DNA of 64,000 nucleotides from Thermoactinospora rubra. Its GTDB lineage: Bacteria > Actinomycetota > Actinomycetes > Streptosporangiales > Streptosporangiaceae. The notes beneath the pieces were generated by a model. That model worked only from the letters and a program-made list of their open reading frames with translations, ran no database searches and was not told where the DNA came from. Positions 60,321-64,000 of this stretch are shown one piece after another. A program made the translations under genes and the position numbers. Location: assembly GCF_002093975.1 (NCBI RefSeq), contig NZ_KZ084324.1, forward strand, positions 67,606-131,605. Reading direction: 5' to 3'. How positions within the stretch are numbered: position 1 is the first letter of the stretch; every line of letters starts with the position of its first letter.

Positions 60321-60427
60321 GCCGTAGAGCTTACCCGACCCGCCAAGGTGCGCAGACCATCATTTCGGGGAGCTTCGGGGAGCGAGGCGGGAGCGAGCAC
60401 CACCCGCACGCGGCTAGACTGTCTCAA

Positions 60428-60517
60428 GGACCCCTCGCGCGGCGTCATCCTGTGAACCTCCCCAGGGCCGGAAGGCAGCAAGGATAAGCGGGCTCTGGCG
60501 GGTGCGCGGGGGGTCTC
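60428..60517 (+). ncRNA. ffs: Signal recognition particle RNA (4.5S type)
   Basis: Hairpin of about 90 bases. The apical signature GGCCGGAAGGCAGCA, with AACCTCCCCAGG before it and AGGATAAGCGGGCTCTGG after it, is the Ffh-binding domain of small bacterial SRP RNA. The outer stem GACCCCTCGCGC pairs with GCGCGGGGGGTC. It directs nascent membrane proteins to the translocon with Ffh. Position just upstream of dnaX is conserved in many bacteria. Exact ends are estimated from the stem. Confidence 0.92.
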
Positions 60518-60550
60518 TTCGCTCAACCCCCTCGCAGGCGGGATGGTCGC

Positions 60551-62779
60551 ATGAGCCTTGCGCTTTACCGCAAGTACCGACCCGGGACCTTCGCCGAGGT
60601 CAAGGGTCAGGAGCACGTCACCGAGCCGCTCCGGCAGGCGTTGCGCACGGGCCGCATCAACCACGCCTATCTCTTCAGCGGACCCCGCGGCTGCGGCAAG
60701 ACCTCCAGCGCGCGCATCCTCGCCCGCTCCCTGAACTGCGAGAAGGGCCCCACGCCCGATCCCTGCGGCGAGTGCGAGTCGTGCGTGGCGCTCGCCCCCA
60801 CGGGGCCCGGCCACCTCGACGTGATCGAGATCGACGCCGCCTCCCACGGTGGCGTCGACGACGCGCGTGACCTACGCGAACGGGCGTTCTTCGCCCCGGT
60901 GTCGGCGCGCTACAAGATCTACATCATCGACGAGGCGCACATGGTGACCCGCGAGGGTTTCAACGCGCTGCTCAAGCTCGTCGAGGAGCCGCCGCCGCAC
61001 CTGAAGTTCATCTTCGCGACGACCGAGCCGGAAAAGGTCATCGGCACCATCAAGTCGCGCACCCACCACTACCCGTTCCGGCTGATGCCGCCCGCCACGC
61101 TGCGCGCGCTGCTGGAAGAGATCCTGACCGCCGAGAACGTCCCCTTCGAGCCCGCCGCCCTGCCCCTGGTCGTGCGGGCCGGCGCCGGTTCCGCCCGCGA
61201 CTCGCTGTCCATCCTCGACCAGCTCCTCGCCGGGGCCGACGAGGCCGGGATCACCTACGCCCGGGCCGTCTCCCTGCTCGGCTACACCGACGGCGGCCTG
61301 CTCGACGAGATCGTCAACGCCTTCGCCGCCCGCGACGGCGCGGCGGTCTTCCAGACCGTCAACCGGGTCATCGACGGCGGCCACGACCCGCGCCGCTTCG
61401 CCACCGACCTCCTCGAACGCCTCCGCGACCTGGTCATCCTCGCCAACGTCCCCGACGCCGCCGCCAGCGGCCTGCTCGACCGGCCCGCCGACGAGCTGGA
61501 GCGGCTGGTGGCCCAGGCCTCGTCGATGGGTCCCGCCGAGCTCACCCGAGCGGCGGAGATCTTCAACGCCGGGCTGACCGAGATGCGTGGCGCGACCTCG
61601 CCGCGGCTGTTGCTGGAGCTGATGTGCGCGCGGGTGCTGCTGCCGGGCGCCTCGCAGGGGGAGGAGGCGCTGCTGGCGCGCCTGGAGCGACTGGAGCGCG
61701 GCGGCGTGGTGGCCCAGGTCGCCGCCCGCGCCACGGCACCCGCACCCGGCGGCTCCCTTCCGGCGCCTGGCGCCGGTACGGCCGGCGGTTCTCCTGCGGT
61801 CGCCGGTGCCGGTGCCGGTACGGCAGGCGACACCGCCCCTGCGGCGGGCGGCGCGGTGTCCTCCGCGGCCACACCCGCTGGACCCACGCCCGCCGGGTCT
61901 GCTCCTACGGCCCCCGCCTCGTCCCCCGCCGCCGAGCCGGGCCCGTCCGAGGCCACTCGCGGCGGACAGGCCGACGACTGGCCCCAGCCGGTACGGCCGG
62001 CGTCGTCCTCACCGGCCCCCGCCTCCGCGCCCGCCCCGGCAGCCCCGTCCACCCCTCCGTCGGGCGGCGGTGGCGGCAGCCTCGCGGCCGTCCAGCAGCA
62101 ATGGCCCGCGATCCTGGCGGCGCTCAAGGCGCGCAGCATCGTCGTCTGGGCGAACGTCAACACCAACGCCCAGGTCGTCGGGGTCGAGGGCAACATCGTC
62201 ACGCTCGGGTTCAGCCAGGTCGGGGCGATGAAGAACTTCACCGGCGGCGGCAAGGACGCGCTGGTCGCCTCGGTCCTGGGCGAGGTGCTCGGCGGCACCT
62301 GGCGGGTCGAGGCGGTGGTCGGCGGCTCACCGGCTCCGCAGCGTGCCCCCCAGCCCCCGCCGCCGCCCCGCCCGGCCCCGCCGCAGCGCCCGGCCGAGCC
62401 GCCCCAGAGCCAGCCCGCCACCGCCGCTCCCTCGGAGCCTTCCCCGGGCCGGGCCGTACCGACGACCGACGAGTCGTGGCCGGACGAGCCCGACGACCCC
62501 GCTCCCGGCCCCCCGCCCGCTCCCCGCTCCTCGGCCGCCGGCCCGGGGATCGCCGCCGCCCGCTCGGCCGCCCAGGCCGCGGCCCAGACCGGCCCGCGCA
62601 CCCCGTCCCCACGCCAGGGCGGCTCCCCGGCCTGGCCCGACGCCGTCCCGGGCAAGGGGGTCGAGGACGACGTCGACCCGTTGAACGACGCGGACGCGGA
62701 CGTCGACGAGGTGAGCGGCATGGAATTGCTGCGCCGCGAGCTCGGCGCCCAGGTGATCGGCGAGATCGACCACACCTGA
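60551..62779 (+). CDS. dnaX: DNA polymerase III subunit gamma/tau
   Basis: 742 residues. AAA+ clamp-loader core: YRKYRPGTFAEVKGQEHVTE, Walker A YLFSGPRGCGKTSSARILAR, zinc module NCEKGPTPDPCGECESC, Walker B KIYIIDEAHMVTREGFNALL, SRC region GSARDSLSILDQLLAGADEA. A long Pro/Ala/Gly-rich linker (about residues 390-510) leads to a tau-specific C-terminal domain. Loads the beta clamp and couples polymerase to DnaB. No programmed-frameshift heptamer was sought in detail. Confidence 0.96.
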   Translation: MSLALYRKYRPGTFAEVKGQEHVTEPLRQALRTGRINHAYLFSGPRGCGKTSSARILARSLNCEKGPTPDPCGECESCVALAPTGPGHLDVIEIDAASHGGVDDARDLRERAFFAPVSARYKIYIIDEAHMVTREGFNALLKLVEEPPPHLKFIFATTEPEKVIGTIKSRTHHYPFRLMPPATLRALLEEILTAENVPFEPAALPLVVRAGAGSARDSLSILDQLLAGADEAGITYARAVSLLGYTDGGLLDEIVNAFAARDGAAVFQTVNRVIDGGHDPRRFATDLLERLRDLVILANVPDAAASGLLDRPADELERLVAQASSMGPAELTRAAEIFNAGLTEMRGATSPRLLLELMCARVLLPGASQGEEALLARLERLERGGVVAQVAARATAPAPGGSLPAPGAGTAGGSPAVAGAGAGTAGDTAPAAGGAVSSAATPAGPTPAGSAPTAPASSPAAEPGPSEATRGGQADDWPQPVRPASSSPAPASAPAPAAPSTPPSGGGGGSLAAVQQQWPAILAALKARSIVVWANVNTNAQVVGVEGNIVTLGFSQVGAMKNFTGGGKDALVASVLGEVLGGTWRVEAVVGGSPAPQRAPQPPPPPRPAPPQRPAEPPQSQPATAAPSEPSPGRAVPTTDESWPDEPDDPAPGPPPAPRSSAAGPGIAAARSAAQAAAQTGPRTPSPRQGGSPAWPDAVPGKGVEDDVDPLNDADADVDEVSGMELLRRELGAQVIGEIDHT

Positions 62780-62858
62780 CGCCTCGGCCGCCTCGGCGAC
62801 CCGGCCGGCCATCCCGCCGCCGCTTCGCGTCGGGGTGGGCGAGCGCGCCCCGTTGGGG

Positions 62859-64000
62859 TCAAGCCGACGTGAGGCGGGCGCGGGCGGTGACCGCACGGTG
62901 GTCGGTCGGCGGCAGGCTTCTCGACAGCCGCTCCAGAACCTGGAAGTCCTCCCGCCCGTTCACCGTCTGCGCATAGCCCCACAAATCATCCGCGGACCCG
63001 TGACGCAGAAGGCACGTCCGCACCTGAGCCTCCAGCTCCTCACGCTCGCGCCGGATCTCGGGCGACTCCGACCGGGGCAGCAACGGCCCGCCGTAGGCCC
63101 GTGCCGCGGCTGCCGCGTCGCCCGCCGCGACGAGCCGCTTGACGGTGAGGAAGTCGGCGTCCACCGGCGCGGCCAGGCGGTACGGCTTGGCCCCGACCAT
63201 GCCCCCGAGCTGCGCTCGGAGCCTGTGGATCTCGGCCCGGATGGTGGCCGGGTTGCCGGCGTCGCCGTACAGCAGGAAGGACAACTGCTCGGCGGTCAGG
63301 CCGTGCGGGTGGAGGGCGAGCAGGGCCAGGATCTCGGCGTGGCGCAGGGTCAGCGGGATCGCCCGGTCGCCGAGGTACGCGGAAGGCGGTCCGTCCCCCA
63401 GGAACGCCAGCCGCAGCACCTGGCGCTCGGCGACGCGCGGGACGTGCAGCAGGTATCCGCCGTGGAAGGGTTCCAGTAACCCCATCCGGCCGTCGGGCAG
63501 CGTGGCGTACCCGGCGGGTCCGGGAGGGGAGAGGCGGCGGCCGAGCAGCCCCGGGGAGTCGCCCGCGACGATCCGGCCGGACGCGCTGACGAGCACGCCC
63601 GGCCTGCCTGGCAGCGCGTCGTAGTGGGCGCGCAGCCGTTCGTCCCGCCTGTGCATGCGCAGGGCCAGCTCGGCCTCGGCCAGCCTGGCCGCCATCCCGA
63701 CCAGCGCCACGCTGGACGGCGGCAGCGTGCGCGAGGTGGCGCTGAGGTCGATGCAGCCGATCACGGCGTCGGTGTCGGGGTCGACGATGGGCGCGCCGCT
63801 GCACGACCAGATGTGCAGCACGCGCATGAGGTGCTCCTCCGAGTACACGTGGAACGGCTTGCGCGTGGCCAGCGCGCTGCCCAGGCCGTTGGTGCCGACG
63901 CAGGACTCGCTCCACATGTGCCCGTCGGCCAGCCCGACGCGGTCGGCGGCGCGGAGGGTGGCGCGGTGGCCGTCGCGCCACAGGATCCGTCCCGCCTCGT
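62859..64000 (-). CDS. GAF-domain transcriptional regulator, N-terminus cut by window edge
   Basis: The frame is open from the right edge to the stop at 62859, giving the C-terminal 380 residues. GAF-type sensor seen as ESCVGTNGLGSALATRKPFH, VYSEEHLMRVLHIWSCSGAP and IGCIDLSATSRTLPPSSVAL, as in DhaR/AcoR-like regulators. The output part is not sigma-54 type but a winged-helix-like domain: PLTLRHAEILALLALHPHGL, TAEQLSFLLYGDAGNPATIR and AEIHRLRAQLGG. Such proteins in actinomycetes control aldehyde or alcohol dehydrogenases. The target would lie outside the window. Confidence 0.85.
   Translation of the reverse strand, partial: EAGRILWRDGHRATLRAADRVGLADGHMWSESCVGTNGLGSALATRKPFHVYSEEHLMRVLHIWSCSGAPIVDPDTDAVIGCIDLSATSRTLPPSSVALVGMAARLAEAELALRMHRRDERLRAHYDALPGRPGVLVSASGRIVAGDSPGLLGRRLSPPGPAGYATLPDGRMGLLEPFHGGYLLHVPRVAERQVLRLAFLGDGPPSAYLGDRAIPLTLRHAEILALLALHPHGLTAEQLSFLLYGDAGNPATIRAEIHRLRAQLGGMVGAKPYRLAAPVDADFLTVKRLVAAGDAAAAARAYGGPLLPRSESPEIRREREELEAQVRTCLLRHGSADDLWGYAQTVNGREDFQVLERLSRSLPPTDHRAVTARARLTSA

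Noticed and set aside
1..64000. CRISPR array or insertion sequence
   Set aside because: No regularly spaced repeats with unique spacers and no transposase-like protein anywhere in the window; the tandem repeats found are short and unspaced.

Overview
The window is high-GC DNA with GC-rich third codon positions and frequent GTG starts. Its gene order matches the replication-origin-proximal part of an actinomycete chromosome. The order pcnA / murJ / sigM / trxB-trxA and ino1 / padR / ponA / rpsF-ssb-rpsR-rplI / dnaB is the one known from Streptomyces, and as two blocks on either side of oriC from Mycobacterium. Gene content, a class 3 DnaB intein and a second beta-clamp gene suggest a Streptosporangiaceae-like organism (inference). 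No dnaA, rpmH or oriC lies inside the window.

Layout. 1-2,091: a PLP aminotransferase cut by the left edge and a GNAT acetyltransferase. 2,281-11,002: a leftward block with trxB-trxA behind a SigR-type promoter, then sigM and its zinc anti-sigma factor, a pseudokinase, the lipid II flippase murJ, a DUF6049 secreted protein and a YbaK-like protein. 11,085-16,759: pcnA, bioA, an MFS transporter, idi and ino1. 16,772-25,167: a PadR regulator, a divergent DUF5318 gene, the class A PBP ponA, a GT87-like mannosyltransferase, endonuclease IV, two small membrane proteins and rpsF-ssb-rpsR-rplI. 25,442-30,762: an amino-acid ABC importer, an APC permease and a MATE exporter. 31,028-34,093: dnaB, interrupted by two inteins of different mechanistic class.

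34,177-48,720: mostly regulators and housekeeping genes. These are a cupin, SoxR, a phosphodiesterase, an ABC-2 exporter divergent from a two-component system, a dnaN paralogue, a MarR-controlled ABM/NmrA pair, a FadR-type regulator, an XRE-TPR regulator, upp, two tadA-associated proteins, tadA and tRNA-Ser(CGA). 48,726-53,302 looks like an accessory island beside that tRNA. It holds a GntR/UTRA protein, a UTRA-only protein, a chain of overlapping small ORFs with Cys clusters and a DUF397 protein, and a convergent toxin-antitoxin-like pair; no integrase is visible. 53,376-64,000: a membrane protein, an aldo/keto reductase, a DGLHR-motif protein, a zinc metallopeptidase, LysE, then a methyltransferase/MFS/PLP-aldolase operon with a tiny leader ORF, tRNA-Ser(GGA), the SRP RNA, dnaX and a GAF regulator cut by the right edge.

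Functional themes are redox homeostasis (SigR promoter, Trx, SigM, SoxR), cell-wall assembly (MurJ, pseudokinase, PonA, polyprenyl-linked transferase), replication (DnaB, DnaX, a second DnaN, DnaA-box-like sites) and translation (ribosomal proteins, TadA, two tRNA-Ser, SRP RNA). Both tRNA-Ser genes are followed within a few bases by long perfect palindromes.
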